Source of the DNA: an uncultured Clostridia bacterium
GTDB lineage: Bacteria > Bacillota > Clostridia > Oscillospirales > CAG-272
Reading direction: 5' to 3'
Assembly (NCBI GenBank): GCA_946061315.1
Contig: CAMGRB010000042.1
Coordinates: 1-8,903, forward strand
Length of the DNA: 8,903 nt
This document shows, piece after piece, positions 1 to 5,641 of the stretch. Numbering within the stretch: the first letter of the stretch is position 1; each line of letters begins with the position of its first letter. Under the pieces are notes generated by a model. That model had not been told where the DNA came from. It made no database searches and saw only the letters and a list, made by a program, of their open reading frames with translations. Position numbers and translations under genes: made by a program.

Positions 1-259
1 CTCGTCGGGGTCTGCAACCTCGCCGCCGCCGATAACACCGTCTTCCTCACCGCCGTGGAGAACGAGAGGCATTTTGCCAACCTTGTCGCTTATCTTTTCG
101 AGAACGTCGAAGCGCAAGCCGGGCCAGTTAGCCGGATATTTACCGTGAATGTTTCCTATACCTGCCGCAAGCATCGTAACTCCGAGATCTGCTATCATCT
201 TGCACTCGTCGGGGTCTGCAACCTCGCCGCCGCCGATAACACCGTCTTCCTCACCGCCG
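1..259. repeat. Exact 55-bp direct repeat (1-55 and 205-259) at the window edge
   Basis: Bases 1-55 are identical to 205-259. The match breaks at 56 (t) versus 260 (a). The offset is 204 bp, exactly 68 codons, so the aldolase frame stays open across the junction. The junction falls where the gene encodes LHGG and IGG, which share GGCGGT-type bases on the coding strand. One copy sits flush with the contig edge and has the length of a common assembler k-mer, so an assembly-graph artefact is the likeliest explanation. A real 204-bp in-frame tandem duplication is the alternative. Confidence 0.95.
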
Positions 260-675
260 ATAGCGCCGACCTCCGCCTCAACGGAAATTCCCTTTGCGCC
301 CGCAAGAGCAACAAGCTCCTTGGTTTTTGCGATGTTTTCTTCGATGGGATAGTGCGAGCCGTCGAACATTATGGAGGAGAAGCCGTCCTCAATGCACTTC
401 TTTGCACCCTCATAGGTACCGTGGTCAAGATGGAGAGCAACGGGAACCGTGATTCCGAGTGTCTTTATCATACCGTTTACCATACCTACTATGGTGTTGA
501 AGCCGCACATATATTTTCCCGCACCCTCGGAAACGCCGAGTATTACGGGAGAGTTAAGCTCCTGCGCCGTGAGAAGAATAGCCTTCGTCCACTCGAGGTT
601 GTTGATATTGAACTGACCTACCGCGTATTTGCCTGCTTTTGCTTTTTCAAGCATTTCTTTTGCCGAAACTAACAT
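1..675 (-). CDS. fba: Class II fructose-bisphosphate aldolase, partial (3' end missing)
   Basis: Zinc-dependent aldolase of glycolysis and gluconeogenesis in the cytoplasm, interconverting fructose-1,6-bisphosphate with dihydroxyacetone phosphate and glyceraldehyde-3-phosphate. It reads from an ATG at 675-673 to the left edge (225 codons, no stop). An AGGAG at 684-688, 8 nt upstream, sets the start. Family motifs in order: N-terminal MLVSAKEMLEKAKAGKYAVG; LHLDHG (D84 the probable catalytic Asp, H85 a zinc ligand); the EAEVGAIGG segment (E135 region); NIHGKY (H177, zinc ligand); LVLHGG (H207, zinc ligand). The family normally continues LHGGSGIP and runs to roughly 285-310 residues. Here the 16 codons after G209 repeat residues 142-157 (EEDGVIGGG...), because bases 1-55 duplicate 205-259. 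Residues 1-209 are therefore trustworthy and 210-225 probably not the true continuation. A sigma-A promoter lies just upstream, so it need not depend on the preceding transferase gene. The family assignment is certain. Confidence 0.93.
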   Translation of the reverse strand, partial: MLVSAKEMLEKAKAGKYAVGQFNINNLEWTKAILLTAQELNSPVILGVSEGAGKYMCGFNTIVGMVNGMIKTLGITVPVALHLDHGTYEGAKKCIEDGFSSIMFDGSHYPIEENIAKTKELVALAGAKGISVEAEVGAIGGEEDGVIGGGEVADPDECKMIADLGVTMLAAGIGNIHGKYPANWPGLRFDVLEKISDKVGKMPLVLHGGEEDGVIGGGEVADPDE

Positions 676-683
676 TTTTTTAA

Positions 684-688
684 CTCCT
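684..688 (-). promoter_or_regulatory. Ribosome binding site of fba
   Basis: AGGAG on the minus strand, 8 nt before the ATG at 675. It supports the chosen aldolase start. Confidence 0.8.
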
Positions 689-716
689 TACTTTACGTAA
701 TTATTTTTCAAAGGTT

Positions 717-745
717 ATTTTACTACAAAAACGGAATAAAATCAA
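717..745 (-). promoter_or_regulatory. Sigma-A promoter for fba
   Basis: On the minus strand, TTGATT (740-745) and TAAAAT (717-722) are separated by exactly 17 bp. The predicted start near 710 gives a leader of about 35 nt before the aldolase ATG. The element lies wholly in the 98-bp gap between fba and the transferase gene. I see no terminator hairpin in that gap, so some read-through from the transferase gene is possible. Confidence 0.7.
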
Positions 746-773
746 TAGTAAAATATCCTGTTTTTCAATTATT

Positions 774-1283
774 TTATTCTTCCGCTATGCTTACGGTATA
801 TTTTCCGTCCGTGTAAGTCCTTATATGGAGTTTTGCGGTGTCGATTTTTTTAATATCGGCAAGCGTCAGATCCTTGAGCTTGATGTATGCTTCCTTCTTT
901 GTCCATATCTCAAAAAACGCTTTTTCGGAAAAGCCCTCTTTTTCGATAAATTCTATCTCTTTTTCGGCAAAAAATCTGTTTGCGAATTTCTGTATTTTTT
1001 CGTCGCACCTGCCGGAGAGAAATTCCGCGTCTATACCTATATTTTTGTCGGAAACCGCGCAATAAACGCGGTTTTTTGTGTGGGAAATACTGAAAAAAGC
1101 GATCCCATTGTCGATAAAAGGCTTGCCGTTTGGCGTCTTTTCAAAAACAGGATTTTCGATACCGAAATACGAAAAAAGCATATCTTTGCAAAGCTCGTAA
1201 GCCGAAAAATGCTCGATTTTGCGCTTTTCCGACGGCGTTTTGCACCCCTCGTACGAAATATCCCTGCTCTCGATTTTCAGCAT
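774..1283 (-). CDS. 4'-phosphopantetheinyl transferase, Sfp superfamily
   Basis: Transfers 4'-phosphopantetheine from coenzyme A to the conserved serine of an acyl or peptidyl carrier protein in the cytoplasm. The 169-residue protein shows the superfamily signatures in order: NGKP (52-55); FSISHTKN (64-71, H68 conserved); GIDAE (83-87, D85 and E87 matching the Mg ligands of Sfp); WTKKEAYIK (127-135, with K130, E131 and K135 matching the catalytic W-x-x-K-E-x-x-x-K block). It is shorter than the roughly 220-residue Sfp proteins, like many clostridial members. I chose the ATG at 1283 over an in-frame ATG at 1313 because an AGGGGGTGA Shine-Dalgarno sits 7 nt before it and the upstream ATG lies inside the promoter. 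An acyl carrier protein, a likely substrate, is encoded 800 bp away at 2082-2312. Whether it serves fatty-acid synthesis only or also a secondary pathway cannot be told. Confidence 0.9.
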   Translation of the reverse strand: MLKIESRDISYEGCKTPSEKRKIEHFSAYELCKDMLFSYFGIENPVFEKTPNGKPFIDNGIAFFSISHTKNRVYCAVSDKNIGIDAEFLSGRCDEKIQKFANRFFAEKEIEFIEKEGFSEKAFFEIWTKKEAYIKLKDLTLADIKKIDTAKLHIRTYTDGKYTVSIAEE

Positions 1284-1303
1284 AACCTCACCCCCTCGAC
1301 TAT

Positions 1304-1332
1304 ATATTATCATAATAATCGAAATAAATCAA
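1304..1332 (-). promoter_or_regulatory. Promoter of the phosphopantetheinyl transferase gene
   Basis: On the minus strand, TTGATT (1327-1332), a 17-bp spacer and TAATAT (1304-1309), with TG one base upstream of the -10 (extended -10). The predicted start near 1297 leaves only about 14 nt of leader, just enough for the AGGGGG Shine-Dalgarno at 1291-1296. The element overlaps the alternative upstream ATG at 1311-1313, which argues against that start. Confidence 0.65.
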
Positions 1333-1340
1333 ACATTTTG

Positions 1341-1369
1341 TTGAAAAGAAAGCGAATATATGGTAAAAT
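1341..1369 (+). promoter_or_regulatory. Promoter of the cytidylate kinase-like gene
   Basis: TTGAAA (1341-1346), a 17-bp spacer and TAAAAT (1364-1369), preceded by TGG (extended -10). A second -10-like hexamer, TATAAT, overlaps at 1369-1374. The -35 lies 8 bp from the -35 of the divergent transferase promoter, so the two polymerases bind back to back. Confidence 0.7.
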
Positions 1370-1404
1370 ATAATTGTAGGATCAAAGCGAAAAGGAGAAG
1401 AATT

Positions 1405-2028
1405 ATGACTGACAATCTTGTTGTTACGATAGCGCGCCAATACGGTAGCGGAGGGCGCGAGGTAGGAGAAAAGCTTGCAAAAGAAATGAATATGGCGTAT
1501 TATGACGAGAGCCTTATAAAGCTTGCCGCCGAGAAATCGGGTATGAGCCTCGAGGCGCTCGAAAACGTTGACGAAAGAGCGACGCCGAGCCTGCTTTACG
1601 CCGTCGCCATGGGCTCTGCGGGTATAATGCCGTTTAATTACGGAATGTTATACGAAACACCGCTTAACGACAAGCTTTTTGCATATCAATCGCAGATAAT
1701 AAAGGAAGAAGCGGCGAAGGGGCCGAGCGTTTTTATCGGCAGATGCGCCGATTTTGTGCTTGAAGGGCATCCGAAGCTCGTGAGAGTTTTCATATATGCG
1801 GATCTTGATAAAAGAGCGCAAACCATCGCCTCAAGAAAGGAAATAGAGGTAGGAGAAGCAAAAAACCTTGCCGTAAAGACCGACAAAAAGCGCGCAAGCT
1901 ACTATAATTACTACACCTCTCGCAAATGGGGAAGAATAGAGAATTACGACGTTATGATAGACACGGCTAAAATAGGCGTCGACGGCGCGGTAAAGGTAAT
2001 ACAGGAGTATATAAAAAATCTCGGATAA
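1405..2028 (+). CDS. Cytidylate kinase-like P-loop family protein
   Basis: A 207-residue cytoplasmic protein resembling the Cytidylate_kin2 family: P-loop nucleoside or nucleotide kinase-like proteins common in Clostridia, distinct from canonical Cmk and usually of unproven substrate. The N-terminus TIARQYGSGGREVG (8-21) carries a Q-Y-G-S-G-G-R variant P-loop. Next come a YYDE segment (32-35), the family hallmark FIGRCADFVL (110-119), and an RVFIYAD strand followed by an arginine- and lysine-rich lid region (127-175) with RASYYNYYT. The ATG at 1405 follows AGGAG (1393-1397) by 7 nt. An in-frame ATG at 1360 lies inside the promoter and is rejected. The gene is monocistronic, with its own promoter and a strong hairpin 5 nt after the stop. 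Phosphorylation of CMP or dCMP is only a family-based guess. Confidence 0.85.
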   Translation: MTDNLVVTIARQYGSGGREVGEKLAKEMNMAYYDESLIKLAAEKSGMSLEALENVDERATPSLLYAVAMGSAGIMPFNYGMLYETPLNDKLFAYQSQIIKEEAAKGPSVFIGRCADFVLEGHPKLVRVFIYADLDKRAQTIASRKEIEVGEAKNLAVKTDKKRASYYNYYTSRKWGRIENYDVMIDTAKIGVDGAVKVIQEYIKNLG

Positions 2029-2033
2029 CGGAA

Positions 2034-2065
2034 ACAGGGCTGTCGCTGAAATGCGACAGCCCTGT
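2034..2065. terminator. Bidirectional hairpin terminator between convergent genes
   Basis: A perfect 13-bp GC-rich stem (2034-2046 with 2053-2065) closes a 6-nt loop (TGAAAT). It starts 5 nt after the kinase-like stop and ends 16 nt from the ACP stop, so it serves both convergent genes. The tails are only moderately U-rich (TATAAATAT on plus, GTTTCC on minus), so it may act partly as a 3'-end stabiliser. Confidence 0.75.
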
Positions 2066-2081
2066 ATAAATATCATAATCG

Positions 2082-2312
2082 TTACTGCTGAGCGTTGGCA
2101 TTCAAAAATTCAACAACGTCGCCGACGGTGATGAACTTATGTATGTCGTCCTCGCTGAACTCGACTCCGAAGGTATCCTCACAGAGAAGAACCAGATCGG
2201 CAAGCTCAAGAGAATTGATGCCGAGGTCGTTTGCAAGCTCAGACGTCATAGTGATGTCATCGGGATTGATGGACAATTCCTCAACGAGGATATTTTTTAA
2301 TTTCTCAAACAT
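2082..2312 (-). CDS. acpP: Acyl carrier protein
   Basis: A 76-residue acidic acyl carrier protein, which carries growing acyl chains on a phosphopantetheine arm during fatty-acid (or related) synthesis in the cytoplasm. The four-helix pattern is clear: helix I MFEKLKNILVEEL, a loop with D18-D19, ELANDLGINSLEL at the start of helix II, and VGDVVEFL in helix IV. The attachment serine is S34 in G-I-N-S-L. The residue before it is Asn (N33) instead of the canonical Asp of the DSL motif, a variant I recall from some clostridial ACPs. GGAGG (2319-2323) lies 6 nt before the ATG. It stands alone: no fab genes flank it, which is unusual for the main fatty-acid ACP, so it could be a second, specialised carrier protein. 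The transferase at 774-1283 could load it. Confidence 0.93.
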   Translation of the reverse strand: MFEKLKNILVEELSINPDDITMTSELANDLGINSLELADLVLLCEDTFGVEFSEDDIHKFITVGDVVEFLNANAQQ

Positions 2313-2480
2313 GATATTCCTCCGAAAATCCGCAAAATAATTTGCTTTTTGAAAACGAGCCCGAAATTATTGTTCCGCCGCCGCGACGATGCTATACGCA
2401 AAATCAAGAGGCAAAAGGTGGAGAAGAAAATCGGCTCCTTTTTGATATGTAAACTCCTTTTTTGCGGGAGCAACACACAT
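2313..2480 (-). promoter_or_regulatory. Long leader (about 160 nt) of the ACP gene
   Basis: From the predicted start near 2474 to the ATG lie about 160 nt without a recognisable protein. On the minus strand the leader has two AAAAAGGAG tracts (2435-2443 and 2454-2462). Each resembles a Shine-Dalgarno but has no start codon at a usable distance. They are followed by a pyrimidine-rich stretch containing CTCC that could pair with either GGAG, and then a GC-rich GCGGCGGCGG run. I do not recognise a known riboswitch or ribosomal-protein leader. A structured regulatory leader is possible but unproven. Confidence 0.4.
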
Positions 2481-2509
2481 ATTATAAATATTTTGATAAG
2501 GTATGTCAA
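2481..2509 (-). promoter_or_regulatory. Consensus sigma-A promoter of the ACP gene
   Basis: On the minus strand, TTGACA (2504-2509), a 17-bp spacer and TATAAT (2481-2486): a perfect match to the vegetative consensus in both hexamers and spacing. This implies strong constitutive transcription of the ACP gene. The stretch 2510-2608, up to the recombinase stop codon, is AT-rich; I see no gene and no convincing terminator there. Confidence 0.85.
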
Positions 2510-2608
2510 TAGTTATTTTACATAAAAAAGTCGTGCTTAAAATCGTAAATATAGATACTATTCACAAATTTTGTTGATAAAATAAACTTACACAACGTGT
2601 TTTCCCAA

Positions 2609-3613
2609 TTATTTCTTGTGAAATTTCATATTGGCAAGCGGATTTTCACTGACCGCATCCTCCATTCCCTTGTCGGAAACGTGGGTGTATATCTGCGTCG
2701 TGTTAAGCTGCTCGTGACCGAGTATTTCTTTGAGAACTCTTACGTCAACCTTGCCCGTCTGATACATAAGGGTTGCCGCGGTATGACGGAGCTTATGGGT
2801 TGAAAAATGCTTGTAATCAAGCCCTGCAAGAGAGAGGTACTTGTAAACGAGCCATTGTACCGTTTTGTTGCTTATCCTTTTGTATTGCTTGCTTATAAAG
2901 AGGGCGTTGGTATTTAAGGACTTGTATTTTTCGCTCTTTCTTATTTCAAGATATTTGGAAAGAGCGTCACGGCAGGCGTCGTTCAGATAGACTATTCTTT
3001 CCTTTGAGCCTTTACCGAGCACCCTCAACGAGCGCAGATCCCTGTCTATATCGTTGAGATTTATTCCGCAAAGCTCGGAAAGACGCATACCGCAGTTAAG
3101 AAAGAGTGTTATTATCGCGTAATCTCTTTCTTTCGTTTTGGATTCCTCGTCGTTTTCGACAGCTTGAAGCAAGCTTATACTTTCCTCGACGGAGAGGTAT
3201 TTTGGCAAAGTCTGTTTTTTCTTTGGCGCCTCTATGTCGATTGCGGGGTTTTTCTCCATTATCCTGCGCTTCTGGCATATAAATTTGTAGAAAGCCTTTA
3301 TCGCGGAGAGCTTTCTTGACTTTGCCGCGGCGTTATTGCGCCTTTCTGTCGATACGTACACGAAAAAGTCGTATATTTCCTCCGTCGTCACGGAGCAGAT
3401 AAACTCGGTGTTCAGCCTTGAAATATCGAGCTTTTCAAACATTTCCGAAGGTACCGCTATACCGTACCGCTTTGCATATATGTACTTAAAGAAAAGACGA
3501 AGGTCGGAAAGATACTCGTCAACTGTCTTTTGAGAGCAGCCCTGAATCGTCAGCTTGTACGAGGCAAAGTCCCTGACAAGCGGCGGCATCGTTTCTATGG
3601 GGAACGCGTGCAT
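2609..3613 (-). CDS. xerC: Tyrosine recombinase, XerC/XerD-like
   Basis: A 334-residue site-specific recombinase of the lambda-integrase superfamily; Xer proteins resolve chromosome dimers at dif. An N-terminal SAM-like core-binding domain (about 10-120) precedes the catalytic domain (about 135-315). All catalytic residues are visible: R177 in CGMRLSEL, K201 in GKGSKER, H273 and R276 in THKLRHTAA, H300 in LGHEQ, and nucleophile Y309 in TQIYTHV. It is longer than the 295-305 residues of standard XerC/D because of an insert around 50-80 in the N-terminal domain. I recall this architecture from chromosomal XerC-like proteins of Clostridia. The ATG at 3613 follows AGGAG by 8 nt. No excisionase, attachment-site repeats or cargo flank it, so a housekeeping role is preferred over a mobile-element integrase. 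Assignment to Xer rather than another tyrosine recombinase is fairly sure. Confidence 0.85.
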   Translation of the reverse strand: MHAFPIETMPPLVRDFASYKLTIQGCSQKTVDEYLSDLRLFFKYIYAKRYGIAVPSEMFEKLDISRLNTEFICSVTTEEIYDFFVYVSTERRNNAAAKSRKLSAIKAFYKFICQKRRIMEKNPAIDIEAPKKKQTLPKYLSVEESISLLQAVENDEESKTKERDYAIITLFLNCGMRLSELCGINLNDIDRDLRSLRVLGKGSKERIVYLNDACRDALSKYLEIRKSEKYKSLNTNALFISKQYKRISNKTVQWLVYKYLSLAGLDYKHFSTHKLRHTAATLMYQTGKVDVRVLKEILGHEQLNTTQIYTHVSDKGMEDAVSENPLANMKFHKK

Positions 3614-3637
3614 ATTTATTTCTCCTTGAAAATCTTA

Positions 3638-3646
3638 ATTATAACA
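3638..3646 (-). promoter_or_regulatory. Extended -10 promoter of the recombinase gene
   Basis: The minus strand reads TGTTATAAT (3638-3646), an extended -10 with a perfect TATAAT, but there is no good -35 hexamer 16-18 bp upstream. A 10-bp direct repeat, ACAAAATCAT (3644-3653 and 3660-3669, 16 bp apart), overlaps the TG element and the place where a -35 would sit. Confidence 0.5.
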
Positions 3647-3708
3647 AAATCATTTTATCACAAAATCATCGGGTTTTGTATAAATAAGAATAAAATTTTT
3701 CAAATAAC

Positions 3709-3737
3709 TTGAATTTTGCCGCCGTTTACTGTAAAAT
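3709..3737 (+). promoter_or_regulatory. Promoter of the membrane protein gene
   Basis: TTGAAT (3709-3714), a 17-bp spacer and TAAAAT (3732-3737). The -10 region shares the 14-mer GTAAAATATAATTG with the promoter at 1341-1369. The predicted start leaves a leader of about 24 nt before the ATG at 3768. Confidence 0.65.
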
Positions 3738-3767
3738 ATAATTGGAATATCCCGAACGGAGGTAAAG

Positions 3768-4304
3768 ATGCTTAATTTCATAAAAGAAAATTACAGGGTT
3801 TCTTTGAAGCTCTTTATAAACCAGATGGGCATGACGGTTTTCGGGCTCATAGTGCTCATTGCCGCAAAACTCCTTAACAACGTGGTTTTCCATTGTGCCG
3901 GGGTGCTCGCCATACTTATGTATATGTATCTTTTATACACGGCAATGTGGGAAAAGGGAAGCGAGGATAAGATACGAATAGACGCGGGTAGAATAAAAGA
4001 GAACAAGCTCTACGGTCTTTACGTATCGCTTATTGCGAACTTCTTTAATATTTTATTCGGAATAATAATAGTTATAACCTCGTTTTTCGCCGAAAACGTT
4101 GCGTTTTGCGGCGATATATACGGGGCAATAAAGATAATAGATACGTATATCAACGGAATGTATATGTCGCTTACTTATTCGGTAAATACTCCTTTTATAT
4201 ACCTGATCATCGTTTTGCCCGCCCTTCTTGTTTCAACGGTTTCGTATATCTTTGGCATAAAGGGGCAGAGGTATATCTTCCCACAGTCAAAGAAGCGAAA
4301 ATAA
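3768..4304 (+). CDS. Unrecognised four-helix membrane protein
   Basis: I do not recognise the family. The 178-residue protein has four clear hydrophobic segments (about 20-38, 41-60, 84-108 and 142-164) and no cleavable signal peptide. Between helices 2 and 3 is a charged loop (61-82, WEKGSEDKIR...), and the C-terminus is basic (QSKKRK). By the positive-inside rule both termini and the 61-82 loop would be cytoplasmic. GGAGG (3758-3762) lies 5 nt before the ATG. The gene is monocistronic, with its own promoter and a terminator shared with the convergent small membrane gene. The absence of conserved polar residues inside the helices argues against an obvious transporter or enzyme. The reading frame is well supported; the function is unknown. 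Confidence 0.8.
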   Translation: MLNFIKENYRVSLKLFINQMGMTVFGLIVLIAAKLLNNVVFHCAGVLAILMYMYLLYTAMWEKGSEDKIRIDAGRIKENKLYGLYVSLIANFFNILFGIIIVITSFFAENVAFCGDIYGAIKIIDTYINGMYMSLTYSVNTPFIYLIIVLPALLVSTVSYIFGIKGQRYIFPQSKKRK

Positions 4305-4314
4305 AACAAAATAA

Positions 4315-4347
4315 AAAATGCGCATCGCGAAATACGATGCGCATTTT
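4315..4347. terminator. Bidirectional rho-independent terminator
   Basis: A 13-bp perfect inverted repeat (AAAATGCGCATCG at 4315-4327 with its complement at 4335-4347) closes a 7-nt loop. The plus-strand tail is TTTTATTT and the minus-strand tail is TTTTTTATTTTGTTTT, so it works in both directions. It sits between the stops of the convergent genes at 3768-4304 and 4366-4635. Confidence 0.9.
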
Positions 4348-4365
4348 ATTTACTTGCTATTTGCG

Positions 4366-4635
4366 TTATGCAAGAACGGTTATCTTCTTGTAGATTATAA
4401 CGCATACTATATCAACTATCGTAAGTACGGCAAGAACTATCGAGCCGAGAGCGCCGAATACCATAGGTACGTAAGCACAAACGAGCCAGAGTATGCCTAT
4501 TACAACTCCGCCGGTCGTACCTTTCGTCATTCTGTAAAGTCCTCCGAAGATACCGTCGAAGAATATAGTGAGAAGCAAAGTGACGATCCACGGGAGAGAA
4601 TCAAGAGTTTTGCGCAACTTCTTTAAAGTATCCAT
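4366..4635 (-). CDS. Small TM2-like membrane protein
   Basis: An 89-residue integral membrane protein with hydrophobic segments at about 15-33, 41-60 and 63-83. The stretch FDGIFGGLYRMTKGTTGGVVIG, described here by its G-x-F-G-G-x-Y-R-x-x-K-G core (28-39), followed by a helix ending in a V-D-I-V-x-V-I-I segment (74-81), resembles the TM2-domain layout (short GxxGxxxxYxGK turn, then a helix with a terminal Asp). It also resembles small uncharacterised proteins of Clostridia. Its biochemical role is unknown. A strong AAGGAGG (4643-4649) lies 7 nt before the ATG. It is 52 nt downstream of the PAP2 phosphatase with no terminator between, so the two are probably co-transcribed. A promoter candidate in the gap could also express it alone. 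Confidence 0.8.
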   Translation of the reverse strand: MDTLKKLRKTLDSLPWIVTLLLTIFFDGIFGGLYRMTKGTTGGVVIGILWLVCAYVPMVFGALGSIVLAVLTIVDIVCVIIYKKITVLA

Positions 4636-4656
4636 TTCTACACCTCCTTCTTATAG

Positions 4657-4686
4657 ATTATATCCGGAAGAATCCGAAATTAACAA
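4657..4686 (-). promoter_or_regulatory. Candidate internal promoter before the small membrane gene
   Basis: On the minus strand, TTGTTA (4681-4686), an 18-bp spacer and TATAAT (4657-4662), starting just past the PAP2 stop codon. The predicted start near 4650 falls directly at the Shine-Dalgarno, giving a leader of about 15 nt. Confidence 0.5.
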
Positions 4687-4687
4687 A

Positions 4688-5608
4688 TTAAGATTTTTTC
4701 CCTATCTTATTTATAAGGGGAAACGAGAGTGGCCATACCGCAACGGCGAATATTACGACTATCGCATATCTCACGGCGTTTGATACGGCGTGATAGGCAA
4801 AGAGCATATTGAGGGGAGCTTTAAGGACGGCTTTAAGTCCAACCGTCAGGGCAAGCCCGAGAACGAGCTTGATAAGCTGTACGTACCATTTTCCCTCGGT
4901 TTCAAAATTTATAAACTTTTTCTCTATCGGAAAGGCAATTACAATTCCTATAACCGCGCCGAGCAGCGAGTACGCATTTTTCTCGGCGGAGGCGAGGTTT
5001 GCAGCGTCCGTGTCTGCAGGGAAGTGATAAAGCTCGATAAACAAAACGAGCGCCAGGGCAAGTGCCGACATACAAATAAATACCGCGTACATAAATTTCG
5101 GGTCTTTATCGCCCTTTTCGATTATCGGGCGTATTGCAAATATGAGAACTGCGGCAATGACAAACGAAACGCAAACGTCAAGCGGAGTGTGAACTCCCAG
5201 ATACATTCTTGAAAACGGCACGAGAACGCATATCACTATAGATACTATTCTCAACCATTTCTGTTTGGTCGTAACCGCAATAGTACCGAACGTACCGACG
5301 GCGTTTTGCGTGTGCCCGCTCGGGAACGAATATCCCGTGGCTTCAGCCCGCGCACTTTCCACTATCGTAAAATCGGGGTCCTTCACCCAAGGGCGAGGGA
5401 TTCTGAAAACCATTTTAAGAAACTGATTAAGTACCGTGCCGATAAATCCGACGCAGAGAACGTAATAACCGTTCTTTTTCGATACGCACCAGAATATAAA
5501 AAGGGCAACTGCAAGAAACACGGTTTCTTCACCTATATGCGTGATAAGAGAGAACAGCCAGTCAAAGAAAGGCAGACGGATACTCTCCAAAAACCTGAGA
5601 AAACTCAA
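4688..5608 (-). CDS. PAP2-family membrane phosphatase
   Basis: A 306-residue polytopic membrane phosphatase of the type 2 phosphatidic acid phosphatase family, acting on lipid phosphates such as phosphatidic acid, phosphatidylglycerol phosphate or undecaprenyl pyrophosphate. All three family motifs are intact: K-x6-R-P (K65 to R72-P73), PSGH (96-99, H99 the proton donor) and S-R-x5-H-x3-D (S133, R134, nucleophile H140, D144). The PAP2 core ends near 160. About 145 residues with further membrane helices (about 172-193, 212-226, 245-262, 280-298) follow, making it longer than simple PAP2 proteins. The start is TTG at 5608: GGGGTG lies 5 nt upstream, no ATG occurs until residue 66 (inside motif 1), and the N-terminus (FLESIRLPFFDWLF) looks family-like from the first residues. 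Substrate cannot be inferred. Confidence 0.9.
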   Translation of the reverse strand: MSFLRFLESIRLPFFDWLFSLITHIGEETVFLAVALFIFWCVSKKNGYYVLCVGFIGTVLNQFLKMVFRIPRPWVKDPDFTIVESARAEATGYSFPSGHTQNAVGTFGTIAVTTKQKWLRIVSIVICVLVPFSRMYLGVHTPLDVCVSFVIAAVLIFAIRPIIEKGDKDPKFMYAVFICMSALALALVLFIELYHFPADTDAANLASAEKNAYSLLGAVIGIVIAFPIEKKFINFETEGKWYVQLIKLVLGLALTVGLKAVLKAPLNMLFAYHAVSNAVRYAIVVIFAVAVWPLSFPLINKIGKKS

Positions 5609-5641
5609 ATAATCACCCCACAGGACTACGTTACACGGAGC

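Noticed and set aside
55..672. Long plus-strand open frame of 205 codons opposite fba
   Set aside because: It is the antisense shadow of the aldolase gene, whose minus-strand frame shows all family motifs; there is no ribosome binding site or protein-like pattern on the plus strand.
825..1373. Plus-strand open frame of 182 codons opposite the phosphopantetheinyl transferase
   Set aside because: Antisense shadow; it covers both divergent promoters and lacks a Shine-Dalgarno.
2297..2509. Minus-strand 70-codon frame in the ACP leader
   Set aside because: Its ATG lies at the promoter -35, upstream of the predicted transcript start, and its composition is not protein-like.
2588..2602. Possible terminator ACACAACGTGT after the recombinase
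   Set aside because: Only a 4-bp stem with a 3-nt loop; too weak to call.
2609..3613. The tyrosine recombinase as integrase of a mobile island
   Set aside because: No tRNA target, flanking direct repeats, excisionase or cargo genes; neighbours are housekeeping-type, and its long N-terminal domain fits chromosomal clostridial XerC-like proteins.
4790..5212. Plus-strand frame of 140 codons opposite the PAP2 gene
   Set aside because: Antisense shadow, rich in charged residues without pattern; the minus strand carries intact PAP2 motifs.
2549..5250. Similar strings TATAGATACTATTC near 2550 and 5237
   Set aside because: A single 14-base AT-rich match, one in an intergenic region and one inside the PAP2 gene; expected by chance at this scale.
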